From positions 1 through 43,816 of IMG/VR virus record IMGVR_UViG_3300022744_000009: a stretch of DNA of 43,816 bases. One strand, 5' to 3'. This DNA is from a virus. The position numbers and the translations under genes were made by a program. Below the pieces are notes generated by a model. That model made no database searches. It was not told the DNA's origin and saw only the letters and a list, made by a program, of their open reading frames with translations. Position 1 is the first letter of the stretch. Each line of letters starts with the position of its first letter. This document shows positions 8,364 through 18,800 of the stretch, piece after piece.

Positions 8364-8564
8364 ATGTCCATCATTGTTCAGGTTAATCCCCCCGGTATGG
8401 CTTCCACTGATCCTGGCTACATCTCCAGTATCACGGTGCGTACCGGAGGATCTGCAACTGTCCTCACTCCGAATGCAACCACTGGGCAAATCACGGTGGA
8501 TGATGCATTCGGAACGCAATTGGTGCAACCGTATCAGCGATTTAAGCTGATCAATAATTCCTAA
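8364..8564 (+). CDS. Small virion-type protein of unknown function
   Basis: 66 residues after a GGGAG ribosome site, 18 bases behind the capsid gene. It is beta-rich and polar: YISSITVRTGGSATVLTPNA, then TTGQITVDDAFGTQLVQPYQ. Similar tiny all-beta proteins next to capsid genes often sit on the head surface. No family recognised. Confidence 0.65.
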   Translation: MSIIVQVNPPGMASTDPGYISSITVRTGGSATVLTPNATTGQITVDDAFGTQLVQPYQRFKLINNS

Positions 8565-8571
8565 GGATTCC

Positions 8572-8631
8572 TCCTGAGGGAGCTGTTTTCTGGCGATGGT
8601 TCAGCATAAAAACCTATGCCGCCCCTCAGGA
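8572..8631 (+). terminator. Nested stem-loop after the capsid genes
   Basis: TCCTGAGGG (8572-8580) pairs with CCCTCAGGA (8623-8631), 9 bp. Inside the loop GCATA (8604-8608) pairs with TATGC (8615-8619) around AAAACC. A short T run (8637-8640) follows. This may attenuate transcription after the capsid genes or stabilise their mRNA 3' end. The T run is too short for a strong intrinsic terminator. Confidence 0.5.
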
Positions 8632-8655
8632 ACCCCTTTTCGCTAGGAAACACCA

Positions 8656-9039
8656 ATGACCACGCCCGTTGAAGAAACCAAAATTGTCGTGTATCGCAAC
8701 AACCTCGGTAGTTGCAACATGTACACGCCCAAAGGTAAGCGCATTGCATTTGTTGGTGGCCGCTTCGCCACATCTGATGCTGAAATCGTCACGTATTTGG
8801 AAGGAGAAATCGTAAATGGCAATCAGTTCCTTCGCCACGGCACTGCGGATGATGTTGCTGCTGTCGGTGCTGGTGATCCTCTCGCCGCTCTCCGGAAGAA
8901 ATTCTTCGAGGAATTCTCCGCAGATCAGGCTCGTATCATGGCTGAACTGAAGCAAGGTAAGGATCAGGGAACTAGCGTGCAGGGCGCCCTGAAAACTGCT
9001 ACCACCAAGGACATTGCTCCTGTAACTCTGGGCCGCTAA
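8656..9039 (+). CDS. Head-completion candidate, unknown
   Basis: 127 residues with AGGAAA ribosome site. The N-terminal half is compact and beta-rich: KIVVYRNNLGSCNMYTPKGK then RIAFVGGRFATSDAEIVTYL. This 'K-G-K-x-x-F-x-G-G-x-F' pattern recurs in phage head proteins. The C-terminal half is helical and charged (DPLAALRKKFFEEFSADQAR). Its place between the capsid and adaptor genes suggests a head-completion or decoration role. No firm family. Confidence 0.6.
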   Translation: MTTPVEETKIVVYRNNLGSCNMYTPKGKRIAFVGGRFATSDAEIVTYLEGEIVNGNQFLRHGTADDVAAVGAGDPLAALRKKFFEEFSADQARIMAELKQGKDQGTSVQGALKTATTKDIAPVTLGR

Positions 9040-9040
9040 A

Positions 9041-9628
9041 ATGACTCTGACCGAACTGCAACAGGAAGTCTACACAATCACGAACCGTCCGACTCTGGTT
9101 GCTGAAACCCTGTTGGCAGTTCGGCAGGCAACTCTCGCTCTGCATCAACAAGACTACTGGTGGAAGGATCTACAGGAAACTGGAATCTCCTTCCCTAGTA
9201 GTGCCTACAATCAAGAGATTGATTTTCGTATCATTCTCCCGCTGTTTCGCTCCCTGAAATACCTTCGTAAAAGTGATAGCGCAGGCACCGTGGGGGCTTT
9301 TTTTACGGTCGTACAGCCGGAATCTGTGCTTGATGAGTACGGAGTGGATCGTACAAATGTATGCTACGCTGCTGGCAGCTCCATTGAGATTAAGAGCAGC
9401 ACCCAATTTCAGTACGCAGTCATGGGTTATTACGCCAATCCGAACATCTCGGTGGCCGGATATAACTCATGGATTGCTCTAGATCATCCTTATGCCATTG
9501 TGCTTATGGCAGCCGAAAAGGTGTTCAAGATGATCGGCAAAAGCGAGGAATTTGCTGCATACAAGTTGCTTCGTGATGAAGAACTGCAGCGCCTCACCAT
9601 CTCCAATGCTCAACTTGCAGGTTACTAA
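9041..9628 (+). CDS. Head-to-tail adaptor protein
   Basis: 195 residues starting two bases after the previous stop. The N-terminal helices (LTELQQEVYTITNRPTLVAE, then LLAVRQATLALHQQDYW) and the C-terminal helices (YAIVLMAAEKVFKMIGKSEE, then FAAYKLLRDEELQRLTISNA) bracket a beta-rich middle. This is the layout of phage adaptors that bind beneath the portal (P22 gp4 and T7 gp11 type). Gene order just before tail genes supports it. The exact family was not assigned. Confidence 0.7.
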   Translation: MTLTELQQEVYTITNRPTLVAETLLAVRQATLALHQQDYWWKDLQETGISFPSSAYNQEIDFRIILPLFRSLKYLRKSDSAGTVGAFFTVVQPESVLDEYGVDRTNVCYAAGSSIEIKSSTQFQYAVMGYYANPNISVAGYNSWIALDHPYAIVLMAAEKVFKMIGKSEEFAAYKLLRDEELQRLTISNAQLAGY

Positions 9629-9630
9629 TC

Positions 9631-11274
9631 ATGGCATCCATCTGGAATCCTTCTACGTTTGTGCCCATCGATTCGGAAGTAATTAGTATTTTTGATTACC
9701 TTACGGCGGCACAGATTGCAGATGTAAAGGCAGGTACTGCACTTTTGGAGGTAACTGACGCAATTCGTACCGCCATCAGCACTGCGTATGCGTTTTCGCA
9801 GGGCAGTATTACGGTTCCATATGACACAATTCGCTTGGGCGGGTACACGATTGTGTTTCCTGCTGGTACGTATCTAGTTACGGGTACGATCGAATTGAAC
9901 GAAGGCATCACGTTGCAAGGTGCTGGACGGTTCTCTACCATCATCAAATCTTCGTATGATGGCACCATTATTCGTAACGCTACTCCCGCCTCGTATGATG
10001 CCTTTGGAATGGGCATTAAATTCATGACGATTTGGGGGGATCGTACGAAAACTAATCAGATCGGCATTGCGCTGTTGCGAGATTGGTTTGGTACGTATCA
10101 AGATGTTGTGGTTGCAGAAACCGGTTCACACGGCTGGCGCCTTTATCAGTGCATTAACACTCAACTAAAGAACTGTGAAGTTCTAGAGGCTGTTGGGCGC
10201 GGACTATACATTAGTGACGGCATTGCTTCCTGGGCATCCCCCACTAACACCAATCTGCCGACAAACAATCTGGATATCTACGGCTTTCATGCCTACGGTT
10301 GTGATGGCGCAGGTATCTACCTTGGCCGCTCTGGCACTGGTATTGGTGTGATGGGCGTTAAGTTCTTTGGAGGATCTTCGGAATACAATTATCGTTCGTC
10401 ATCCGCAGGTGTTGGATACAACATTGAAGTGGTGAATACGAACAATGCTGTTCCGAACTACTTCATCAACATGTGGTGCGAGGATACAAACTCTCTTGCA
10501 CATGTGTACTACAACGCAACAAATGACCAGGATCCTCTGGTGTTTCAGAACTTTGTGCACTTTGCGCATGGCTCTGGAAACTACCCTCAGAAGGCGGCTA
10601 TCGTAAATAAGGGCCGGTTGATTATTGAGGGCGCCACAGGTAGCGGAGAGTTGTATCGTACCTATCTTGGATCCAATGCACCCTTCCAGCTCACTAAGGC
10701 TACTGGCACCATCTATGCAAATAATGTGACTGGCGCTGGGTTGGCTGTTGGCGTTGCACAAATCGTAGATGAGACTGGCGCATCCACCGGGCTGGAAGAT
10801 AATGTTCGTGTCAATACGCATGGACAGCATTGGGGCCCCGTAGTCTTTAATACGGACAGCGGTAAATCTGGCCCTAGCTTCTACCAAGCGGGACAATCTT
10901 TTGCGTATGCGGACTTCAGCAACACGTCAAAAGCTATTCGCATGGGCACAGGGCTGTCAGCTCCTGTAGTTGCACTAATCAACAATTTCATTGGTGTAAG
11001 TGCAAACCGCGGAGATGCAAACGTAACGCTTACTGTGGGAGTAAACGAGGAGATTCAACTGTTTGCAACTGCACTAACTGCCAATCGCACCGTCACGCTA
11101 TCTACGAGTGGCGGCGTAGCCAAAGGGCACAAGTTTAGAATTGTTCGCACTGGTCTTGGCGCATTCACTTTGGATGTTGGTGGCCTCAAGACAATTCCAA
11201 GCGCGACTGCTGCATTTGTTGATGTAGCACATAATGGCACTTCCTGGCAGTACGTTGGTTATGGATTGCTGTAA
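9631..11274 (+). CDS. Tailspike with pectate-lyase-like beta-helix
   Basis: 547 residues. The N-terminal ~60 residues form a particle-binding anchor (SVISIFDYL-like pattern, 'LTAAQIADVKAGTALLEVT'). The pectate-lyase-type beta-helix opening then follows: IVFPAGTYLVTGTIELNEGI and TLQGAGRFSTIIKSS, at about 75-112. Repeated strands with Asn/Gly turns continue to about residue 430. A beta-sandwich C-terminus resembles the decoration-like protein at 6665. It is likely to bind or cut host surface polysaccharide. Catalytic residues cannot be placed by eye. The gene starts two bases after the adaptor stop at an AATCATG motif. Confidence 0.82.
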   Translation: MASIWNPSTFVPIDSEVISIFDYLTAAQIADVKAGTALLEVTDAIRTAISTAYAFSQGSITVPYDTIRLGGYTIVFPAGTYLVTGTIELNEGITLQGAGRFSTIIKSSYDGTIIRNATPASYDAFGMGIKFMTIWGDRTKTNQIGIALLRDWFGTYQDVVVAETGSHGWRLYQCINTQLKNCEVLEAVGRGLYISDGIASWASPTNTNLPTNNLDIYGFHAYGCDGAGIYLGRSGTGIGVMGVKFFGGSSEYNYRSSSAGVGYNIEVVNTNNAVPNYFINMWCEDTNSLAHVYYNATNDQDPLVFQNFVHFAHGSGNYPQKAAIVNKGRLIIEGATGSGELYRTYLGSNAPFQLTKATGTIYANNVTGAGLAVGVAQIVDETGASTGLEDNVRVNTHGQHWGPVVFNTDSGKSGPSFYQAGQSFAYADFSNTSKAIRMGTGLSAPVVALINNFIGVSANRGDANVTLTVGVNEEIQLFATALTANRTVTLSTSGGVAKGHKFRIVRTGLGAFTLDVGGLKTIPSATAAFVDVAHNGTSWQYVGYGLL

Positions 11275-11276
11275 TC

Positions 11277-12839
11277 ATGGCACAAGTAACGTATCGAGCC
11301 AATCTGTCCGCAGCAATCTTTCCACTGTCACTTGCGCAAGCAGGTCGCAGTGTAATCATTCCTGGCCCGGATAATAACTACGATCGTCGTGTTGATCCGG
11401 AAGGAGAACAAAAGGATGCTGGCATTCCTCAGGCAATCTATCTTGAGAATGTAATTCCCACGGCAAATGGCTATCAGAGTGTTGGATACGAAACTCTCGG
11501 ATCAATTACACTTCCCACGGGACACCTGTATTTCTATCGTGTAGCAGTTCTTAATGGGTATACCTACATTTTTGAGGTAAATAGTGGAGGTACTCCGAAT
11601 CGTTGCTATCGAAGCAATGATCTAATCACGTGGACAGATGCTACTGCAACGTGGTTTGCAGTGTTCGGGGCGCCATTTATTGAGGGCTACCTTCCCTACA
11701 ATAATATGAGCCAGGCAACCATTCGTGGCGTAACTTATGTGTATGTGCGCAATGGTCAGGTTCTGGGCACAGTAGTTGGTACGGCCCTCACGGATATTTC
11801 CGGCACCATTACTGGAATTGCAGCCACAGATATTCAGTGTATCGTGGGCAGTTTCAACTACCTCATTGCGATCCTGGATGATGGATCTATTGCATGGTCC
11901 TCCACTACCACCCCCACGGATTTCACGCCATCTCTTGTGACTGGGGCAGGCAGTGCAACTCCCAATGCAATTCGATCTGAGATTGTGGCCGCACACGTAT
12001 GTCCTGAAGGGTTTATTCTGTATACCCGCGAAAATGCCGTACTTGCGCAATACACTGGTAATTCTCGGTATCCGTGGAAATTCACGGAAATTTCAAACAG
12101 TGGCGGCCATACATCTGAGCGACTGATTGCAGCTCCTCAGGATTCCGCTGTACATTTCACAATCAATGCGCAAGGCAGCATCAATCAGATTAGTGCAAGT
12201 GGTGCGGTTCGTGTAGCTCCGGAAGTTTCTACGTATCTGCGTACTGGACTTGGTGCATATGATGTATATAACAGCAGTACAAATACTATTGACACGACGA
12301 ATGCATATTTATTTGCATATGAAATCATGTACCTTGCAAATCGGTACATTTGTGTGCAGCTCACCAGTGAGAATGGTGCGAATGGTATTGTACCTTGTGC
12401 AACAATCATTTATGATACCTTACTTCGTCGCTATGGGCGCCTTGGATCTGATGCATTGTTTCTGTGGGATGACAGCGAAAATGTGTACTGCCTGACCACT
12501 GCCGGTGCAATCAAGCAAATTGTATACGATGTGTATGATTCTACTACTGCACAGGATGGCATTCTAGTTCTTGGTAAGTTTCAATACGTCCGCAGTCGCA
12601 GACTGTCGTTGGAAGAGATGGTCATTGAAGGGGACTTCAATGGGGTGACTCCCTATGTGATTAGTTCCGATGACGGTAACCCACCGGCATCTGGTGATGC
12701 GATGGACTTGGCTGCAGGAACAAATTACGTGCGCTCCTACACCTGTCGTAATGAAGGAGTGAATCATGCCATCGCAATCAAGGGTAAGTTCTCCCTATCT
12801 ACAGTGGAACTTGTTATGCATATTGGAGGCTCACGGTGA
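11277..12839 (+). CDS. Tail nozzle / DNA-stabilisation-like protein
   Basis: 520 residues, beta-rich throughout with repeated Tyr/Thr/Ile strands, as expected of a beta-propeller. The N-terminal segment GIPQAIYLENVIPTANGYQS is the type seen in phage tail-nozzle and P22 gp10-like packaged-DNA stabilisation proteins. Position after the adaptor and spike genes fits a component that closes the short tail. It overlaps the next gene as GTGA. There is no tape measure anywhere in the window, consistent with a short tail. Confidence 0.65.
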   Translation: MAQVTYRANLSAAIFPLSLAQAGRSVIIPGPDNNYDRRVDPEGEQKDAGIPQAIYLENVIPTANGYQSVGYETLGSITLPTGHLYFYRVAVLNGYTYIFEVNSGGTPNRCYRSNDLITWTDATATWFAVFGAPFIEGYLPYNNMSQATIRGVTYVYVRNGQVLGTVVGTALTDISGTITGIAATDIQCIVGSFNYLIAILDDGSIAWSSTTTPTDFTPSLVTGAGSATPNAIRSEIVAAHVCPEGFILYTRENAVLAQYTGNSRYPWKFTEISNSGGHTSERLIAAPQDSAVHFTINAQGSINQISASGAVRVAPEVSTYLRTGLGAYDVYNSSTNTIDTTNAYLFAYEIMYLANRYICVQLTSENGANGIVPCATIIYDTLLRRYGRLGSDALFLWDDSENVYCLTTAGAIKQIVYDVYDSTTAQDGILVLGKFQYVRSRRLSLEEMVIEGDFNGVTPYVISSDDGNPPASGDAMDLAAGTNYVRSYTCRNEGVNHAIAIKGKFSLSTVELVMHIGGSR

Positions 12840-13165
12840 CTGAGTGGAACTCATCTTTACCCTATACCGATGCTACATTGGATGCGCTTCGTGAGAGCAT
12901 CGGAGTTCCGCAATTCAGCGGAGCTACTAGTGAGAATTGGGCGTTCGTATTCAATGGCATGATCTTCCAGGGCGGTAAGATTAGCGTACCTGCAGGTGCA
13001 ACTGCTTTTGATTTCCCCGCCCCTCTCACGCAGCAAGTTCTCGGAGTGTTTCTGCAAACAACGGTTGCTGCAACCGTGTACGTATCTGCAACAACCCTTA
13101 ACACATTCACTGTTACCCATGCAGGTGCAACACACGATGTATATTGGTGGGCCATTGGCGTGTGA
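12836..13165 (+). CDS. Small tail-fibre-tip-like beta protein
   Basis: 109 residues from a GTG start overlapping the previous stop; GGAGG lies upstream at correct spacing. After a polar N-terminus the sequence is beta-rich and ends AGATHDVYWWAIGV. This resembles the C-terminal sandwich of gp53-type tail-fibre proteins, which end in 'YWWAIG' or similar. It probably sits on the tail or spikes. Confidence 0.6.
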   Translation: MTEWNSSLPYTDATLDALRESIGVPQFSGATSENWAFVFNGMIFQGGKISVPAGATAFDFPAPLTQQVLGVFLQTTVAATVYVSATTLNTFTVTHAGATHDVYWWAIGV

Positions 13166-13237
13166 TGGCACAATGAGATCCCTCACTGCTGCCTATCCCC
13201 ATCCCCGAATATCATAACGTAATCTCAGGAAACTAGC

Positions 13238-13483
13238 ATGTCAAGTACACCTTCCGACATCTCTTTGGAACAGATGATCGAACTGCTGAACAATGTTGCA
13301 GTTCTCACTCAGCGCGTTCAAATGCTGACTGACACTGTGCAACGTCAGGATGACGAGATTAGAAAGCTCGTTGCCTTGGCGGAGCAAGGAAAAGGAAGCG
13401 TGTGGATGCTCATGGCAGTTGGCGGTTTTGTTGGCGCAGTCCTTAGTAATGCTAAGGCAATTGTAGCTGCACTTCTTCGGTAA
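13238..13483 (+). CDS. Coiled-coil plus C-terminal membrane helix, lysis candidate
   Basis: 81 residues. Residues about 8-50 form a heptad-rich coil (LEQMIELLNNVAVLTQRVQM, then LTDTVQRQDDEIRKLVAL). One hydrophobic helix follows at about 56-72 (WMLMAVGGFVGAVLSNA), with a basic last residue. This topology resembles XhlA/haemolysin-like holin accessory proteins and some ejection-associated membrane proteins. It has its own AGGAAA site and 72 bases of upstream spacer. It is the best structural candidate for a holin partner, but no endolysin gene is adjacent. Confidence 0.65.
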   Translation: MSSTPSDISLEQMIELLNNVAVLTQRVQMLTDTVQRQDDEIRKLVALAEQGKGSVWMLMAVGGFVGAVLSNAKAIVAALLR

Positions 13484-13501
13484 ATCTTTCAGGAGCTCAT
13501 G

Positions 13502-14194
13502 ATGGGTATCAGTATTGGTTTCGGCTTGGATAAAGCCAATACCAGCGGCAGTGAAACGCAGCAAGCTAATCAAACTACCACCACCGGGAAAGTGTTGTCA
13601 CAGTCGGCTGTCGACAAACTGATCTACGATGTGCTCTCCGCAGATAATGGTCTAGCCTCTCTTGCTACTGGCGAGAATCTGAGTGGCGGATATGCTGCAT
13701 CCACTAAAGCGCTGCTTGCACAGGATTTCGTTACTAAGCTGGTTGGAGAACTAGCAAATGTGACGGCACAGACTGTGTCTACGGAAGTTGGGTCTGCAAG
13801 CAAGACCAGTAAGTCGTCCACTACAAAAGCAAGTGGCGGCCTCAAAACTGTGATTTGCACGGAACTGAATAGGCAAGGACTGCTGTCGGATGAGCTGTAT
13901 AACCATCCCAAGGCGACTGCGCATTTTAATTCCCTGCACCCATTCACTGTTCGCGGCTATCATTTCTGGGCAGTTCCCGTGGTTCGTAAGATGCAGAAAT
14001 CTGTGCCCTTGTCAATGGCGCTGTTTCCGATTGCACACGGACGATATGTACAGATTACTACAGGCAAGCGTACTATTGGCGGCATGCTGACTATTTGGGT
14101 TGGCCAGCCGCTATGCTATGCAATTGGTACACTCCTGAGCATTGCGGATGCATTCCGTGGAAAGCAAAAGGAGCAGGAACATGCCGTCAATTGA
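13502..14194 (+). CDS. Internal virion protein, first of three
   Basis: 230 residues from the second of two adjacent ATGs, which has the better spacing (6 bases) to AGGAG at 13491-13495. The N-terminal half is Ser/Thr/Gln-rich and flexible. After residue ~115 the segment LKTVICTELNRQGLLSDELY begins a compact C-terminal half with conserved-looking Cys, His and aromatic residues (YHFWAVPVVRKMQKSVPL). The 'ICTELNRQGL' block is familiar from phage ejection-region proteins. Hydrophobic residues at about 195-215 could insert into membrane. Confidence 0.7.
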   Translation: MGISIGFGLDKANTSGSETQQANQTTTTGKVLSQSAVDKLIYDVLSADNGLASLATGENLSGGYAASTKALLAQDFVTKLVGELANVTAQTVSTEVGSASKTSKSSTTKASGGLKTVICTELNRQGLLSDELYNHPKATAHFNSLHPFTVRGYHFWAVPVVRKMQKSVPLSMALFPIAHGRYVQITTGKRTIGGMLTIWVGQPLCYAIGTLLSIADAFRGKQKEQEHAVN

Positions 14195-15890
14195 TGCAAT
14201 CATGCAGGCTGCTGGAGATGTTAATCAATCCAGCGCACAGCTTGCCGTACAGCGGCAGAAGGTTGCAAAAGCAAATGAGGATGATGTACTAGCTTACATT
14301 GATGCCGTCGGCCGTGGATCTGTTGCACAGCGAGATATGGCTCGTGAGGCGGATGCAATGACCATGGCGCTAGATTCCGCTAAGGCAGGAATCATGGAAG
14401 TACGCGGTGGCCCAGCTCGTTTGCAAGCTGACCTGCGGAAAGTGATGGACCAGGGCGCAGATTTGGAAGTACAAACTGCCGAGTTGGTGCGTAAGAATAA
14501 TCGCAGCATCTTTGATATTGTCAGCGATCCTGTTGGCGTTATCAAGGATTTGTTGGATGTGGATGGTACGGAAGCTAAAGTACAGGGAGCTGCTGCAAAA
14601 TTGCAAGCATCCCGTGCATCTCTGCAAGCAACGCATCAGACTGTTGTTGAGAGTGTTACGCAACTGGAATCCACGAAGCCAACGATTACGGCGGCACTTG
14701 CACAGGCACGACAGGAGCAGATGCTTGCTGCCACGCAGGCCAGTATTGCACAGGCTCGCATTGAAGGGCGCAAGCACGGTATTGATGGCTACAAGGCAGT
14801 TCTGGATGCGAACATGTCATCTCTGCAAGTAGCTAGTACCGTTCAGGGTGCCCGCGCTCAGGAAGAGCATTTGCAATTGCAGCGTGATGCAGCAGTTGCA
14901 GCTTCTGAGGAGCGCAACATCCGCATGACTATGCTTCGATTGCAGCAAAGCGAATTGAAGGATGTACAGGCGCGTAAGGATTTCTACAAGAGCACCATTG
15001 CTCGTGGCATGAGCAGCATTGGTCTGAAGCCTCCGGAAGGTCCTGCGCTTGAGATTCTTGCGGAACAAGCTGCGAAGGATCCAAATAGTGAAGCAGCCCG
15101 GAACTTTAACCGTGGCATGATGCAACTCTCCGTGCCTGGCGCTGGCAACCGCATTGCAGCTACGGCATGGGAAGCAAGTCAGGTTATCAAGACTGATACG
15201 GTGAATCTGCCCCCAGAAACTCAGGTAGTGCAGGAAGTTCTTGCAAAGGCGGATGCACTGCTTCAGATTGCTCTTTCTAAGCCTGGTGCTCCCGATCCAA
15301 AGAAGAATCCGCAAGCCTATGCTACTGCATATGATGCTCAAGTGAAGCGTGTACTAGATGATACGTTCATGGATGTGCGGACGGATGTACCATCCCTTGC
15401 CAATCCGTTCCCGAATATGAACACGTACGTGATGGCGGATCCGAAAATTGCAAATCTTCCCATCACAAAGAAGTTCCTAAAGCCACTGATGGATCAAGGC
15501 ATCTCTCTGAGCAACCCTGCGGCACTAATGAAGCAAGGCGTTGCGGCTGTTCAGGCGGGAACTATCAGTAGCGGTGAACTGATCGTTGGCATGAATCTGA
15601 TTGCAACTAGCGCAGTCCTGCAACATCAGGCACTGTCCAGGGCAACTGACTTTGGCCTCATTCCGCCAACTACACTCAATGTGCGACTGCCCGTAAATCG
15701 CGGCCCATTCGGAAGTTCACGACTGGTGAACATGACGTCGCCCAGTGATCTGGCAATGTACTTTGCTGAGCAGACTCCGTTCAAGACTCTGTACGATGCA
15801 TCGGAAAGCATTAGCGGACAACGCATTCGGGAAGGCGCTAAGAACAGCTACCTGAATAATCCGAACTACGGCAACCCGGTCGGACGATAA
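14181..15890 (+). CDS. Internal virion (ejection) protein, coiled-coil
   Basis: 569 residues from ATG 14181, preceded by AAGGAG seven bases upstream; it overlaps the previous gene by 14 bases. Residues 1-290 are almost continuous Ala/Gln/Lys/Glu-rich coiled coil. The C-terminal half is more globular (NPFPNMNTYVMADPKIANLP). This architecture, just before a very large protein, matches middle ejection proteins that build the trans-periplasmic conduit in short-tailed phages. The call is from architecture and order, not from a signature motif. Confidence 0.72.
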   Translation: MPSIDAIMQAAGDVNQSSAQLAVQRQKVAKANEDDVLAYIDAVGRGSVAQRDMAREADAMTMALDSAKAGIMEVRGGPARLQADLRKVMDQGADLEVQTAELVRKNNRSIFDIVSDPVGVIKDLLDVDGTEAKVQGAAAKLQASRASLQATHQTVVESVTQLESTKPTITAALAQARQEQMLAATQASIAQARIEGRKHGIDGYKAVLDANMSSLQVASTVQGARAQEEHLQLQRDAAVAASEERNIRMTMLRLQQSELKDVQARKDFYKSTIARGMSSIGLKPPEGPALEILAEQAAKDPNSEAARNFNRGMMQLSVPGAGNRIAATAWEASQVIKTDTVNLPPETQVVQEVLAKADALLQIALSKPGAPDPKKNPQAYATAYDAQVKRVLDDTFMDVRTDVPSLANPFPNMNTYVMADPKIANLPITKKFLKPLMDQGISLSNPAALMKQGVAAVQAGTISSGELIVGMNLIATSAVLQHQALSRATDFGLIPPTTLNVRLPVNRGPFGSSRLVNMTSPSDLAMYFAEQTPFKTLYDASESISGQRIREGAKNSYLNNPNYGNPVGR

Positions 15891-15893
15891 CAC

Positions 15894-18800
15894 ATGGCAA
15901 ATCTTGCGAATTATCAGATCGTAGCGGATTCACACAATGTGATGAACACTGGCACTTCCTGGACTGATCCTGCATCATGGGAGAAGAAACTAGGAAATGC
16001 CGGTAAGTTCATTGCAACCTCCCTCATCAGTGGGGCCAATAGTTTCTATAACACTGCTATTGCGGTGGGGAACTTTGCTGGCCTCGATGTGAAGGAAAAT
16101 GATACGCAGCGATTCATCACTTCCCTTGACAGCGACTGGGGGCAGTACTATCGTGCGAATAAGGAACTTGTTGATCTTACTGGTTTCGTTGCAGGCAGTA
16201 TTATTCCTGGCCTTGGTGGTACTAAGCTGTTCAATATGGGACAGGAAGTTATCCGGACTGCCGTAGCCACGGGAAAGATTACTGGGCCACTGGCAAGGGC
16301 AACCGGACTACTGACGCCCCGCACTGCGTACTACCTTGACGAAGCTAAGGATGCAATCACAACCTCCCTTGCAACGCAGGGAGTTATGAATGCACGAACC
16401 TACCAAGCCATGGCGGCTGGTCTCTGGCAAAATACCCTTGAAGCTGCTGCTGCCGAGACAATGGTCACTGCGGTAATGTTCAAATCTCCTGTGCTGGATG
16501 ACATGGAGATTGGCGACATTGCAAAGAACGTTGCAACTGGTGCATTGCTTGGCGGTGTGATTGGCGGCTCCATTGATGCAGCTAAGACAGTGGGAGTTTT
16601 GCGCGGTACGATGCGCAAAGTGGATGAACTTCGCCTGCCGTGGACCAAGCCAGAACAATATGCGGCCGCCACTCCTGCTGCTGACCTTGCCATTCAGAAA
16701 GCATTTGATCTGGATGCGCTGGCAGTTCCCATTCTGCGCACTGCTACGGATGCAGCGGAGAATGCAAAACTGGCAAAAGAATATGAGATGCAGCTTGTGC
16801 TGTACAATAAGCGCGTCTCGGAATCTCTTGATGGCGTACGTAAGGCAATCAACGATGCATCCGGTAGCGATGTTGCGGTTGGCAATGCACTTGCAGATAT
16901 GGCCAGCCCGATTCGCAATGCTGATGGCACTGTGCAGGTTGGCACAGGGCAGCGATTGTTTGAAGGCCTGAGTGGCGCAGTGCATATTGCGGCCCCTGGT
17001 CGCCTTACCAAGGCGGAACAAGTTGCTAATAAGGCAATGAAACTTGCAGGGGAAGGGCCACTAGAGGATCCCATTGCTATCCGCTTTGTTAAGCTACACG
17101 GCCATGAGATGGGAGATATTACTGAAGAAGTTCCTGCAATCACGACTCTTGGCGATCGTGCAACCAGTATTGACCACGCGTATAAGCAAGCAAGGAGTGC
17201 TGGGTTCACGCTGAAGGAAACATTCGACATGGGGAAACTGAGCGCTCTGGAAGATTACCAGATGGCTCAGCGTCGCTATGTGTGGGCCGCATCTCTGAAG
17301 GAAATTAAACCAGGAACGCTGATTCATGCAACGGACATTCCGCTGCTGAACCGAGCACTGAAGGACCGCTTGCTCGATATCAAGATTGTTCGTGGAACTG
17401 GTCCCGATCTGGAAGTTACCGTCCCCGGAACGATTGATGAACTGGCCGCATTCATTCGCAATGAGAAGGTGGATTTGGCAAATAAGATCCATCTGGATCA
17501 GTACAAGCGATACGCCACTTCAGGTAATTTCGATGCGAATGCAGGCGCAATGCGGGCCGCCACCATTGCAGATGTGAACCCGAACTTCCTGATGGGTAAA
17601 CAATCTGCAAACATTGATGACGATCTGTTCTATTCGCAGACGCTGATTAAGAAGCATCAGGAATATCGCGCACAGCGAGGCTTGGGTGTGGATGCAAGCT
17701 ATGATCCATTCGTGACTCCTAGCGTTGCAAAGGTTGTGTATAAGCTTGACCGCAATCTGATTGACGCACATCCGCACATTTTGGATGCAATTGTACATTA
17801 CAAGCAACAGCAGAAAGCATTTGAGCAATCTGCTCGCAATGTGACTAGTCGCTGGTTGGGGCCAGTTGCGAATCAATTGCCAGAATTTGATGAGCGTACA
17901 TTGCTTCGCTTGAATCGTGATGATCCGGCTGCTGGCCTTTTGACGAGTGCAAATGCAGGCTACGGAACTCCTGGCAGCGTGAGTACGCAAGTGGGCAAGG
18001 TTACTGCAGGTATTGAACAGCAGTGGGCAAAGGATGCTGGTGATGCACTGCAAGCTCCGCTGGTGAAACTTGGCCAGAAACCGGAAGCTGCAATTGAATT
18101 CGAGGCGCTCTCCATTAAGGTGGATCGCAGTACGCTGCGCATGGTGCCATACGAATACAATGGCGAACGCATGCTGGTGGATCGCACTCTTGTGAAAGCA
18201 GTGGAAGCTGCTGATGGAGAGATTGACCTTGCAGAACTTCTCAAGGAAGGAAATCACTTTACGGTGAAGCATCAGGAAACTTGGGATGCAATCATGGCGC
18301 ACACGGGGCGTACGCAGCGCCTCACGAAAATGCGCAATGAGCGATGGGCAGCTCTCGGGAAATCTAATGAGATGCACGATGATGTGTTCGTGCCCATTCG
18401 TCCTGATCCTCGGGACTATCCGTACTATGCATTCGTATATGATGATCGCGTGACGAATAGCGGACACGTTGCAATGATTCATGCGGCCTCTGAAAAGGAA
18501 CTGGCTGAATTGATTGATCGCGTCCCTACGCATTATTCTGTGACGGCATCTCCTGACACGGCAAAGCGCATCACGACTCGCACGAAGCTGGATGTGGAGC
18601 GCTACCAGAAAGCACGGGATGCATACGACTACGATCGCACACTGAATGAGAATTACATTAACAGCGAACTGAAGAGCAAGGGCGTCTACGCTAGCTACTT
18701 CCCGAAGACTGATCCGCAGAAGATCATCAATGATGTGATGCAATATCATATTCGTGCCGAGAAGCTGGCTGCGAAGGAGACGGTGCGTCTGCACTATCAG

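Noticed and set aside
7044-8528. 494-codon open frame antisense to the major capsid gene
   Set aside because: It mirrors the strongly biased codons of the capsid gene, has no ribosome site, and encodes a composition with no recognisable fold.
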